Shown here: positions 1-8,022 of the stretch, in pieces
Layout: the number at the start of each line of letters is the position of its first letter
Position numbering within the stretch: position 1 is the first letter of the stretch
NCBI GenBank assembly: GCA_001769275.1
Contig: MEOQ01000020.1
Location: 1-64,000, forward strand
Length of the DNA: 64,000 bases
Reading direction: 5' to 3'
DNA from: Bacteroidetes bacterium GWF2_43_63
Lineage (GTDB): Bacteria; Bacteroidota; Bacteroidia; Bacteroidales; DTU049
Notes under the pieces: generated by a model
Database searches by the model: none
Told to the model about the DNA's origin: nothing
Seen by the model: only the letters and a program-made list of their open reading frames with translations
Made by a program: the position numbers and the translations under genes

Positions 1-185
1 CTTTGTTTAAGTTGAACATTTAAAAATTTGTAGCAAATATAATTTGACTACTTGTTGCAACTTCTTCAAAGACCTTTTTTATTACATGGATACTCCTGAA
101 AAAACAGACGAAGCAATTGTTCCTTTCTCCAGTAATGGGGCATAATGATTTTGCGACGCACAAAAATAATTAGCGGCATGGTTAT

Positions 186-1194
186 CGCAATGCGCCCCGT
201 CTAAAAATTTTTTTTGATCATCCCTTTTTATGCCAGTCACCTACTGCGATTGCAATTGCAAGCCTGTCGAATAGCCGATCTCCGAAATACCTGCGGTTTA
301 GTTTGTAGCAGAACTCATCAAGATATGCCTGGAGATATTTGCCTTTGATTTTATGATAGATACCCAGCAGCGTACGTTTTGCATTACTAATTGCCACATG
401 TACCCATTTAAGAGTGCTTGTTGTGACTTCTTCTGAGGATTTTTCCACGATATGTACTTCAACATATTCTGAAATGTTGACATAGCTTGTACTCTTATCT
501 GAGAACACAATGCTTTTTTCATCAATGCTTTGTTCAACCATCTGATCTATATTTTCGGCCTTGTGATTTTCCAAAACTTTCATCTTGAAAAAGCGGCACT
601 GATTGCTTTTCTTGCCTGTATTCAAGTCTTCAAGCGGTGTTGACTCTGCCATTACTCCAACATTCTTTTTCTTTTTGCTGCCACGGCCACGCTTTTGATT
701 TTCTTTATCCTCTTTGCTTGTTTCGGTTACAAAGTATCCTTCATCAATTTCTATCATGCCCTCAAGCTGATACAGTTCTTCTCTCTGACCCATTGCCGCA
801 CGAATCTTATGCATCATTGCCCAAACCGGCTCATATCGTTTATGTCCCAACTGCCGCTGTAACTCGGTTGCGGATATTCCTTTCTTGCTATGAGTCATAA
901 ATGCCATAGCCAAATACCATGTACGAATTGGCAGATTCGAATTTTCCATCATGGTTCCACTTCGCAACGTAGTCCTGAACTCACATTCAGAACATTGCCA
1001 CATGTCTTTTGCTTTTAACCAATAGTGTTTTTCGCATCCACAGCGCTTACAAACTATGCCTTCTTTTTCACGAACATGCCTGAAATGATCTCTGCAGCTT
1101 TGTTCATCAGGAAAGTTTTCAATGAATTTGATTATTTTCACGTCAAATAATTTCCCTATAAGGTACAGGAATTTTTTAATCTGGCATTATTGCG
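186..1194. mobile_element. Possible IS1595-type insertion sequence, ends uncertain
   Basis: The transposase gene at 218-1141 is flanked by a weak inverted similarity. Left bases 186-211 and the reverse complement of 1169-1194 both begin CGCAAT and both carry a TAAAAAnTT block at the inner end; about 17 of 26 positions agree. This would make an element of about 1.0 kb, a normal size for the family. No target-site duplication is seen outside these ends, so the boundaries are a guess and the element may be decayed at its tips. Confidence 0.3.
218..1141 (-). CDS. IS1595-family (ISXO2-like) transposase
   Basis: This is a DDE-type transposase that would move its own insertion sequence. The 307-residue product is full length for the family. 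An N-terminal zinc ribbon is visible (C31/C34 and C50/C53), followed by the catalytic core: D133 in EIDEGYF, D215 in FSDKSTSY, and the C-terminal block WVHVAISNAK to YLDEFCYKLNRR (N253, E276), which is the family signature. The gene reads leftwards, away from the lipoprotein gene 78 bases to its right. No internal stop, frameshift or passenger gene is seen, so the gene looks intact. The element ends are poorly defined, so current mobility is uncertain. Confidence 0.93.
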   Translation of the reverse strand: MKIIKFIENFPDEQSCRDHFRHVREKEGIVCKRCGCEKHYWLKAKDMWQCSECEFRTTLRSGTMMENSNLPIRTWYLAMAFMTHSKKGISATELQRQLGHKRYEPVWAMMHKIRAAMGQREELYQLEGMIEIDEGYFVTETSKEDKENQKRGRGSKKKKNVGVMAESTPLEDLNTGKKSNQCRFFKMKVLENHKAENIDQMVEQSIDEKSIVFSDKSTSYVNISEYVEVHIVEKSSEEVTTSTLKWVHVAISNAKRTLLGIYHKIKGKYLQAYLDEFCYKLNRRYFGDRLFDRLAIAIAVGDWHKKG

Positions 1195-1219
1195 GAGATA
1201 CAAAAAATTTTTTAATAAA

Positions 1220-1576
1220 ATGAAAACATTCAAATTAACAGCAGCGCTTTTTTTAGCTGCAACAATCATTCTTGGATTCAGTAGCTGCAAAAAATGCAAC
1301 GGCGAAGATCCGGCAGCACGCATCGTTAACGAGGGCAGCGAAAAAGCCAGTGTTCAGATAAAGACATCGGGTGGAAATACCGAAAACATAAACAACATTG
1401 AGCCGGGCACGTCTTCGGCTTATGTGTCCTATGCACCGGGCGAAGTTGTATTCACTGCAACGGTTGACTCCGTGCTGTTTGTTGATACCGTATTTATGAG
1501 CGAATGCTTCGATTACGACATCATTATCAACGAAAACAACACCATCTCTGCCACTGCTGTTGACAGGAATGATTAA
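1220..1576 (+). CDS. Small hypothetical lipoprotein
   Basis: The 118-residue product begins with a lipoprotein signal peptide: a charged start, a hydrophobic stretch and the lipobox LGFSSC, so Cys23 would be lipidated and the protein anchored in the envelope. The mature part starts KKCNGED and looks like a single small beta-rich domain; no family is recognised. An in-frame TTG at 1190 would add ten residues ahead of the signal peptide, so the ATG at 1220 is preferred. The gene is monocistronic, lying between the transposase gene and a clear terminator at 1618. Function is unknown. Confidence 0.75.
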   Translation: MKTFKLTAALFLAATIILGFSSCKKCNGEDPAARIVNEGSEKASVQIKTSGGNTENINNIEPGTSSAYVSYAPGEVVFTATVDSVLFVDTVFMSECFDYDIIINENNTISATAVDRND

Positions 1577-1617
1577 TTAAAGTCATCCTCTCTTACTGGC
1601 ACGGCCTGGTAAAAACT

Positions 1618-1653
1618 AACAGGCGCGGAAATGAAATTCGTGCCTGTTTTTTT
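1618..1653 (+). terminator. Rho-independent terminator after the lipoprotein gene
   Basis: AACAGGCGCG at 1618-1627 pairs with CGTGCCTGTT at 1639-1648 (ten pairs, one of them G-U), followed by a run of seven T that overlaps the end of the stem. It lies 42 bases past the stop codon at 1576. Confidence 0.85.
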
Positions 1654-1727
1654 ATTGCACATACATTAAAACGCTTGCATTGGCGTGGGTTAATTAGTCG
1701 TTGCAAAAACACAAAATCCGAATGCTT

Positions 1728-1788
1728 AGTTCCCGGTCCCTTACTGAGTTTTAGCTATACTGACTCAATCGGGATCTCCCCGAAAACC
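1728..1788 (+). repeat. Copy A of a 61-base two-copy intergenic element
   Basis: AGTTCCCGGTC at 1728-1738 and an 18-base block at 1771-1788 (GGGATCTCC, then CGAAAACC) recur at 48304-48314 and 48347-48364 with exactly the same 43-base offset; the middle 32 bases have diverged. The element lies in the 274-base gap 1654-1927, between two genes that converge. No gene is supported in this gap. Confidence 0.6.
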
Positions 1789-1927
1789 GCCAGACTCCTT
1801 TCTTCTGCGAATTACGCAAATGAACGCGAAAGATTTTGCACCCCCTCAGCAGGTCTTATTGACGCAAATGCGAATCAACATTCATCTGCGATGTATGCTG
1901 ATTCAGCGTTTTCAATAAAACTCCCCA

Positions 1928-3283
1928 TTAAAAATACACCACCTCATCCCCCACCAGAATCTTGTATTTTTTCTTTTCAAGATTGAAAAAGATGACAATC
2001 CGCACATTGCGCGCGTCGTACACAGCAATGAAGGCATCGACGGGAGATTCGTACAAATTGATTTTATTAGATTGCTGCTTTAGTGCCACTTGCTGTCGTA
2101 ATGCGGCTTCACGTAGTGTCATATAAGTTTGATCAATCATGTATTTCCAGACGGTGTCGCGTGACGAAGCATTCAGAACCTCATATTCCATGCGTAACGC
2201 AGTGGTATCAAAGGCCGGAAAGCGATGTTTGAATTCATCAATGGTTTTCACATAACGATAGGCGCCAACCTGTACAAACGCCCGGTAAGGCTTGAACGCA
2301 ATGGTATCGAGTCTCTCTTCGAGTTCAATCAGTTTCTGCTCGAATTCAGTTACAACCGGCACGGTGTCTATTACTTCTACTACAACGGTATCCGGTTTGA
2401 TAACCGGAATGGTGTCTTTAATTATTTCGCAGGAATAAATATCATAATTTCCACTGAGGTTGCTGCTAAAATAAAACACGGTGTCATACACCACCAGATC
2501 GCGCACATCGCTTGCAATAAAGCTGTCCGGGATGAATGATACCGCTTTGGGTGCAGACCATTTTGAGCCGTCAAATGTAGAATAATACGGTTTGAATTTT
2601 CCGTTGCGGTTGCTGCTGAAAAGCAAAGTGCCGTCGTCCATTACACGAACATCCGTCTCATCGGAAACGGCATTAACACTATCGATCGACAAAACATCTG
2701 ATAATTTCATTTTCTCATCCGCCAAGCCGAAATACAGATCAAATCCACCTTGTCCGCCACTTCGATCCGATGAAAAAATCATCCAATTGTTAAATGAAGA
2801 CGCTGACTGTTCCTGACTTTCGTCCGTATTCAGCGGAAACGGAATGCGTTTGAAATGATTGTATTTTTCTTTTCCGGATAATCCGGCGGTTGAATAAATG
2901 TCGCCTCCATTCCAGGCACGGAATAGAAAGACCGCCTTCTTATCAGCGCTGATGCCGGACACCGCTGTATGATCATCGGTGTTGTAGAAATAGCTGTATT
3001 TTGTTTTACCATTTTTCGGATTGTATTCATACACGTTCTGATTGCCTGCCAGCGACATTTCGCGCGTTTCGGGATTCACCCGCTCCGAAGTAAAAATCAG
3101 TTTTCCCGAATTCAGCAATACAGGTGCATAATCGCCCTGAGGACAATTAAGCTCGCTGACCGGTTTTATTATCAGCTTGCCGGCTGCATACAGACTATCG
3201 ATCCGCAACAACGCTTGTTGTGCAAAACCCGCATCAGCTGCGTATATCAGAAACGTCAATATAAAAAACAGCGAACGTTTCAT
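1928..3283 (-). CDS. PD40-repeat exported protein, type IX secretion partner
   Basis: The 451-residue product has a Sec signal peptide (about residues 1-21, ending GFAQQ). Residues about 40-290 hold PD40/WD40-like beta-propeller repeats of the TolB type; the repeated core is seen in KLIFTSERVN, WMIFSSDRSGGQGGFDLYF and LLFSSNRNGK. A C-terminal segment starting near residue 340 (AFVQVGAYRYVKTIDEF) resembles the beginning of a SPOR-like domain. The gene is last in a three-gene unit after a type B cargo and a PorP/SprF protein, and overlaps the latter by one base (TAATG). This order recalls PorE/PorP-type modules, but no OmpA peptidoglycan-binding domain is present. Periplasmic or outer-membrane placement is inferred. 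Confidence 0.8.
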   Translation of the reverse strand: MKRSLFFILTFLIYAADAGFAQQALLRIDSLYAAGKLIIKPVSELNCPQGDYAPVLLNSGKLIFTSERVNPETREMSLAGNQNVYEYNPKNGKTKYSYFYNTDDHTAVSGISADKKAVFLFRAWNGGDIYSTAGLSGKEKYNHFKRIPFPLNTDESQEQSASSFNNWMIFSSDRSGGQGGFDLYFGLADEKMKLSDVLSIDSVNAVSDETDVRVMDDGTLLFSSNRNGKFKPYYSTFDGSKWSAPKAVSFIPDSFIASDVRDLVVYDTVFYFSSNLSGNYDIYSCEIIKDTIPVIKPDTVVVEVIDTVPVVTEFEQKLIELEERLDTIAFKPYRAFVQVGAYRYVKTIDEFKHRFPAFDTTALRMEYEVLNASSRDTVWKYMIDQTYMTLREAALRQQVALKQQSNKINLYESPVDAFIAVYDARNVRIVIFFNLEKKKYKILVGDEVVYF

Positions 3284-4200
3284 TAGCGTGCTGCTTTTTG
3301 TTCGTTGAAAATCTTACGAATAAAAATCGCATTACTCACACCGGCATAAGTGGCATTGTTCTTCACTGCATCGGACATACCATAGGCAAAGGCATAACCG
3401 AAACTGAAGCTCTGTGCAGTGATTCCGGCGTTGAAAATAATTGATGAATTATTTCTGTACCCTGCGCCCACCCAAAATATCTTGCGGTATTTGAAATCGG
3501 CGCCAAGCTGAAATCCGAAAATTTTATTGCTCATTCCTGCAGCAGCCCAGCCCTGCAGCGAAGCATTTTCATTGAGCGAATATACATAGGCCCCCTGCAA
3601 TCCGATGACCGGTTTCATCTGGTTGTCTACAACATTATTCATGAATCCGTAACGGACAGGGATCAGCTGCGAAGCATTAAGTCCAATATAAAATTTATTC
3701 TGGCTCACCAGCGCTATGCCCGCAGATGCATTTCCTGCCGGCTGATGCATAGTTCCGCCTGCAAGTATGGGATCATCGTACTGATTGACTACCGCATCAT
3801 CTATATTGAATGTCATCTGATTGAAGGAGCCGGTCCCGTGAAACACCAGCTTCATGGCCTTTTCAGGAGCCAGATTCAATGAATATAAAAAAGAGAAATC
3901 GGCGGACAGCATCGTTGTAAGTCCTGCTTTTTCGCGGTTTATAACAAATGCAGCACCGGTGTTGTTACCAGTCGGCGCCGAGAGTGCGAGTGTTTGATAG
4001 ACAGGTCTGTTGCCGAATCCGTCGATGCGCGATCCGGTCGAGAAACTGAGTTGCGGAACACCGTACCACGCCGACAAGGCCTGATTCTGTGTTTCAGGCG
4101 CAACATTCTGAAAAGGGCTCAGGCTCTGGCCTACCTGAAACTGTGCAAAAAGAGCTGTGCAGATTAGCAGCGATATGCTGAAGATTATAATTCTTTTCAT
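3283..4200 (-). CDS. PorP/SprF family type IX secretion outer-membrane protein
   Basis: The 305-residue product starts with a signal peptide (MKRIIIFSISLLICTALFAQ) and has the alternating beta-barrel pattern of the PorP/SprF family. Family-like features are the early segment SLSPFQNVAPETQNQALSAW, a repeated strand pattern with Gly-aromatic turns, and a late FSFGYAFAYGMSDAV strand. In known systems such proteins sit in the outer membrane and attach or export a specific type B cargo encoded next door. Here the gene lies between the type B cargo (3 bases upstream) and the PD40 protein (1-base overlap), so a dedicated export partner role is the natural inference. Confidence 0.87.
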   Translation of the reverse strand: MKRIIIFSISLLICTALFAQFQVGQSLSPFQNVAPETQNQALSAWYGVPQLSFSTGSRIDGFGNRPVYQTLALSAPTGNNTGAAFVINREKAGLTTMLSADFSFLYSLNLAPEKAMKLVFHGTGSFNQMTFNIDDAVVNQYDDPILAGGTMHQPAGNASAGIALVSQNKFYIGLNASQLIPVRYGFMNNVVDNQMKPVIGLQGAYVYSLNENASLQGWAAAGMSNKIFGFQLGADFKYRKIFWVGAGYRNNSSIIFNAGITAQSFSFGYAFAYGMSDAVKNNATYAGVSNAIFIRKIFNEQKAAR

Positions 4201-4203
4201 GGC

Positions 4204-5502
4204 TTAGTATTTTACGTCAATACTGTTCTTGTATTCCTTTTCGATGATGCCGTCGTTCAGACGCACAACATAATAATAGACGCTGTTCGCAGGAGCATCA
4301 TTGTCGAGCGGATTCCACGCGCCTGCACAATCGGTGGTTTCAAACACCAGCTTGCCCCACGAATCGTAAATCTGCATGAAGAAACTCACGTAATTACAAG
4401 CGCCTTCTACATAGTAGGTATCGTTGAATCCGTCCCCATTGGGCGAAACAAGATTCGGCAACGTGAAGCAATCGCCCAGTTCGCTGTGAATAACAACGGT
4501 CGTTGTATTTGTACACGCGCTGTCGTCAGTAGCGGTATAATTATACACACCAGATACAAGGCCCGAAATCATCGTTCCTCCCGTAGCAGTAAATCCGTTC
4601 GGTCCTGCCCATGTGATATCGTAGTCCGGCTTCGGATCACCTCCTGTGATAAAAAGTGAAATGGAACCATAAGTGTCGTTGTCACAAATGTTGTGAACAA
4701 CAGTTTCAGACACCACCATGGGCGTTGCCGATTGATTAATGACAAAATCATAATATCCCTGGCAGGCAGTCTGGTTGTCGGTGATTGTAATGGTATAAGT
4801 TCCTGCAAGAAGCGCTACCCCACCCTGATAAATAGTATCGTTGGTTGTAAAGGAACCATCAACAAATTCTGTGTCCCATGTGTAGGAGTAATAATACCCG
4901 GTATCAGCCAACAGAGCTGTAACACTTGCATTTCCTTTGAGCCCGTTGCAAACATAACCAACCAGGTTTGATGTGTACGGAATCGTATCCACATTCGGAA
5001 TTACAATAGTGTCGAACACCATGCAGTTCCAGCTGTCTGTTACTTCAATTCGATAGGTTCCTCCGCGCACTCCGGAAATATCTTCAGTATAAAAGGTGGA
5101 ATCGAAATTTACATCACGCCAGAAATAGCTATATGCCGCAACACCGCCACTGACGCCGATATCGATAGCACCATTGTTGAAGCCGTCACAGGTGCTGGGG
5201 GTGATTGTCACTGTGGAAATGGCTATTTGTGCTGGCTGCGTGAGATCGTAGGAATAAACTGCAGTAGCCGCAAGCGCGTCGGTAACAGTGACACTGTAGG
5301 TTCCGGCACTCAGATTGTGAATGGCCTGGGTGGTCTCAGTTGTGTTCCACAAATAGGTATGCGGAGCAGTACCAAAGCCAGGCACGGCAATGACAGCACC
5401 GTCGGTATCACCAAAGCAGGTGAGGTCGTGGACTACCTGAATCTGCGCCTGCAACGGAAACAGGGACACTAAAAAGGCTATAAAAAACAAATACTTTCTC
5501 AT
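4204..5502 (-). CDS. SprB-repeat protein with type B T9SS C-terminal domain
   Basis: A secreted surface protein of 432 residues. It has a signal peptide (MRKYLFFIAFLVSLFPLQAQ), then about four SprB-like repeats of 75-90 residues, each with a T-C-x-G/N start and an LSAGTYSVTVTD-like end (near residues 20-95, 96-180, 181-265 and 266-345). The last 85 residues, from FTLPNLVSPNGDGFNDTY onwards, are the gliding-motility-associated (CHU-C, type B) sorting domain. An in-frame ATG seven codons upstream is less likely because it would put a polar extension before the signal peptide. It is the first gene of a unit with a PorP/SprF and a PD40 protein, so export by the type IX system through that partner is inferred. 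Confidence 0.88.
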   Translation of the reverse strand: MRKYLFFIAFLVSLFPLQAQIQVVHDLTCFGDTDGAVIAVPGFGTAPHTYLWNTTETTQAIHNLSAGTYSVTVTDALAATAVYSYDLTQPAQIAISTVTITPSTCDGFNNGAIDIGVSGGVAAYSYFWRDVNFDSTFYTEDISGVRGGTYRIEVTDSWNCMVFDTIVIPNVDTIPYTSNLVGYVCNGLKGNASVTALLADTGYYYSYTWDTEFVDGSFTTNDTIYQGGVALLAGTYTITITDNQTACQGYYDFVINQSATPMVVSETVVHNICDNDTYGSISLFITGGDPKPDYDITWAGPNGFTATGGTMISGLVSGVYNYTATDDSACTNTTTVVIHSELGDCFTLPNLVSPNGDGFNDTYYVEGACNYVSFFMQIYDSWGKLVFETTDCAGAWNPLDNDAPANSVYYYVVRLNDGIIEKEYKNSIDVKY

Positions 5503-5538
5503 GGTGTTGGAATTCGAACTCAATTAGGCCTCCAAGAT

Positions 5539-5599
5539 ACACAATTGTTAAATAAGGGCTGATGAATGACCTATCACTTTAACACAATTGTTAAAATAA
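5539..5599. promoter_or_regulatory. Two direct copies of an ACAATTGTTAAA box
   Basis: ACACAATTGTTAAATAA at 5539-5555 is repeated as ACACAATTGTTAAAATAA at 5582-5599, a 43-base offset or about four helical turns. Each box holds the palindrome ACAATTGT. They lie between the divergent genes starting at 5502 (leftward) and 5763 (rightward). Operator function is inferred only from repetition and position. Confidence 0.35.
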
Positions 5600-5762
5600 A
5601 AACTTCAGCAACCTGGCGGGTTATGTTTGCATTTTAACGTTATCTGAAAATCCAACTAATCGATTTATCAGGTTTTACCTGGCCAATAAAAATCAGTCAA
5701 AATAAATGATCAGATTTTTAATCAATATATTTACTATTTTTACCTCTGTAAAAAGCCATTTT

Positions 5763-6557
5763 ATGCAACAGTTTGATCAGATAATATCAATAATGCCTTT
5801 GCTGATATCAGTGGTTGCCATTGTGATGCTGCTCTTAAGATATCTGCTGCTTCGAAAAATTCATCATTTATTCCTGTTACTGGTTTTTGTACTTCTTGCA
5901 TTCAGTTATCTCTACATCTGGCTTTTCTGCCAGGCAGAATATGAGATCATCGCATGGCTATTCCCATTACGACAGCCAGTGAAGATGCTGCTTATTCCAG
6001 CCTGTTATTTTTTTATGATTTCGACCTTTCTGGGTAATAAAATGCAAGCCGGTATCGCAATGCTTCATATCCTTCCTGCCATTTTTGTATTTGTTGGCTT
6101 CATTCCATTCTGGTTCGTGCCGCAGGAAATTCAACTTGGGTACCTGTCACAGGATTACACGAACACCACAAACAATTTTGTCATTACAAATGTGCAGATT
6201 CTCCGATTAGTGTCAGTATTCATTATATTCAATGCAATGCTCCTTGTTTATTCACTTCTGGCCATCCGTGAATTCAACCATTATAAAAAAACACACGCCC
6301 ATTCACTTTTTCTGATTAAGGGAACCAGCACATTTACTGTCACTTTGGTGTTTCTTACTTTATTGCTGGTGCTGGTCGACAACGCCTATTTCCTTGGTAT
6401 CTCACAAATGCAGAATTCAAGAATAATGTTCAGCCTGCTTTCTACTGTCATATTATTGCTGATATTCATTTATGGGTATTTGCGAAAAGAATGTATTTCG
6501 TTCGAAACAATAGAAACAATGTTGAATGCTAAAACGCCTACAGAAAAGCAACGATAG
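5763..6557 (+). CDS. Seven-helix membrane protein, first of a tandem pair
   Basis: The 264-residue product is almost entirely membrane segments, with about seven helices and short loops. It is a clear paralogue of the next gene: shared stretches include an early LLRYxxLxKxHHL region, FPLRQPV, HILPAIFVFVGFIPFWF, FNAMLLVYS, a DNAYFLGIS region and a final ILLLIFIYGYLRKE helix. The layout resembles the N-terminal membrane part of some Bacteroidota AraC-type regulators, but no DNA-binding helix-turn-helix follows. The ATG at 5763 is preferred over one at 5706 because it aligns with the paralogue's start. Sensing or transport is possible; function is unknown. Confidence 0.7.
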   Translation: MQQFDQIISIMPLLISVVAIVMLLLRYLLLRKIHHLFLLLVFVLLAFSYLYIWLFCQAEYEIIAWLFPLRQPVKMLLIPACYFFMISTFLGNKMQAGIAMLHILPAIFVFVGFIPFWFVPQEIQLGYLSQDYTNTTNNFVITNVQILRLVSVFIIFNAMLLVYSLLAIREFNHYKKTHAHSLFLIKGTSTFTVTLVFLTLLLVLVDNAYFLGISQMQNSRIMFSLLSTVILLLIFIYGYLRKECISFETIETMLNAKTPTEKQR

Positions 6558-6806
6558 AATTGTAGCGACTTTCATTAGCCAGCTTTATTAATGGCACTGA
6601 CACCGTCACTACAGCGATCGGGAAATAATTCGTGACAATGAGTAGTTTTTATATAGCCTCTAAACATCTGTCAAAGAGACTTCATAAAATAAGTAATGTG
6701 GCATGGCTGCAGCAGTTGAGATCAAAACGAAAACAAATCGAGGAAACATACCCTTGTGAAATCAAATATTTTTAGACAAGTACTAACAAATTGCCAAAGA
6801 ATGACA

Positions 6807-6814
6807 TATATTTG
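6807..6814 (+). promoter_or_regulatory. -7 promoter box TATATTTG before the second 7-helix gene
   Basis: TATATTTG fits the Bacteroidota -7 consensus TAnnTTTG and ends 22 bases before the ATG at 6837. No TTG is found at the expected upstream distance. The 279-base gap 6558-6836 shows nothing else, so the second paralogue may have its own promoter. Confidence 0.5.
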
Positions 6815-6836
6815 CATTCAAGGTAAATCATGAAAT

Positions 6837-7625
6837 ATGAATTATTTCGATCTGGCTCTTTCAGTTCTGCCACTGGCGATTTCTTTTTCAGCTTTTATAC
6901 TGCTGCTAAAAAGGTATTTTCAACTTAAACAGCTGCATCACTTGTGTCTGTTCATCGTTTTCGGATTGTTGACGTTTACCTATTTATATTTCTTTATATT
7001 TTGTATAAAACTGAACAGTGTTGCTACAATTCTGTTTCCGCTCAGGCAGCCGGTCAGCTTGTTGCTGATCCCGTTCAGCTCATGCTTCGGCTTTGCCTTA
7101 TTTCTGGGAGCATCGGTTCCTTTCAGAAAAGTGTTCATTCATTTGTTGCCGGCCCTGTTTGTCTTTATCTGCTTCATCCCTTTCTGGTTTCTCACGCCTG
7201 CACTTCAGGTTGAATATCTGTCCGGTGCATTGCCAGACAATTTTGATAATATGATTGTTAGAAATACCGACACACTTCGTCTGACTTCCATCTACGTTCT
7301 CTTCAACGCTCAACTGGTTTTATACAATATTTATTTGGTTTTGAAATTCAGAAACTACGATAAAAAAAGTCCAGTATCGCTGCATGCTCATCACGATGCA
7401 GGAACAATTGCCATTATACTTGTTCTTTTCACCTTTCTGTTGGTTTTAATCAACAACGCATATGTTTTGGGAGTGTCAATGTATCTGGGTTCAAGAATTT
7501 TTTTCAACAGTACATCAGCCGTCATTTTACTGATGGTTTTCCTGGCCGGATATTTAAAAAAGCAAAGTCTTGCCAGCGAAAAGCTGCCTGGAATTGACGA
7601 GGAAGACACTAATCCGGGCATATAA
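6837..7625 (+). CDS. Seven-helix membrane protein, second of a tandem pair
   Basis: The 262-residue product aligns over its whole length with the preceding gene. Matching blocks are MNYFDLALSVLPLAIS with MQQFDQIISIMPLLIS, then FPLRQPVSLLLIP, HLLPALFVFICFIPFWF, FNAQLVLYN, NNAYVLGVS and a final hydrophobic helix before a short acidic tail (GIDEEDTNPGI). Both paralogues keep an LRL motif before the fifth helix and an Asn-Ala-Tyr motif in the sixth, which may mark a binding site. No catalytic or DNA-binding domain is attached. The tandem copies suggest duplication with divergence; the role is unknown. Confidence 0.72.
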   Translation: MNYFDLALSVLPLAISFSAFILLLKRYFQLKQLHHLCLFIVFGLLTFTYLYFFIFCIKLNSVATILFPLRQPVSLLLIPFSSCFGFALFLGASVPFRKVFIHLLPALFVFICFIPFWFLTPALQVEYLSGALPDNFDNMIVRNTDTLRLTSIYVLFNAQLVLYNIYLVLKFRNYDKKSPVSLHAHHDAGTIAIILVLFTFLLVLINNAYVLGVSMYLGSRIFFNSTSAVILLMVFLAGYLKKQSLASEKLPGIDEEDTNPGI

Positions 7626-8022
7626 ATTCGAATATTTTAAGTTGCCACAAGGCAAAAAGGCTCTAAATCAGTGAACTTAGCTCGCTGCCTGCTACTTGGT
7701 TTCAGCCCCAGCCAACTGGCGCGTATAAGATTTCCGGGACAGTGTTTTTGCCGCAAAAAGCGAGTAATTCACACCTGATTTCATATCGCATTGTCGCATC
7801 ATCGCCCCCTCGAATTATCGCATCATCGCACCATTGCCCCATCGCATTTCGCATTATCGAACAATCGCATCTTGTGTTTTCACATCTCCACATTCGCGAC
7901 CGTGTCACGTTTCACGTGAAGCGCACATCTTCACATCATAACGGCATCATCGCTACACGATTTTATCGTCTCTCTTTTTCCCACATACGCGCAGCGTCAC
8001 ATTTTCACATTCATTCGCATTT
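7626..8022. repeat. 397-base gap rich in short word-like repeats
   Basis: No gene is supported here. Bases 7784-7871 are a degenerate run of CGCATCATCGC-like words (for example TATCGCATTGTCGCATCATC), recurring at 15548-15584. Bases 7908-7923 (CGTTTCACGTGAAGCG) match the ParB-binding parS consensus at 13 of 16 positions, and part of this sequence recurs inverted near 31660. CACAT-type words follow up to the HD-domain gene. The open frames across this stretch are low-complexity artefacts. Confidence 0.6.

Noticed and set aside
1675-1986. Rightward open frame of 103 codons
   Set aside because: It overlaps the end of the PD40 protein gene on the other strand and contains the two-copy repeat; no ribosome site, signal peptide or family match.
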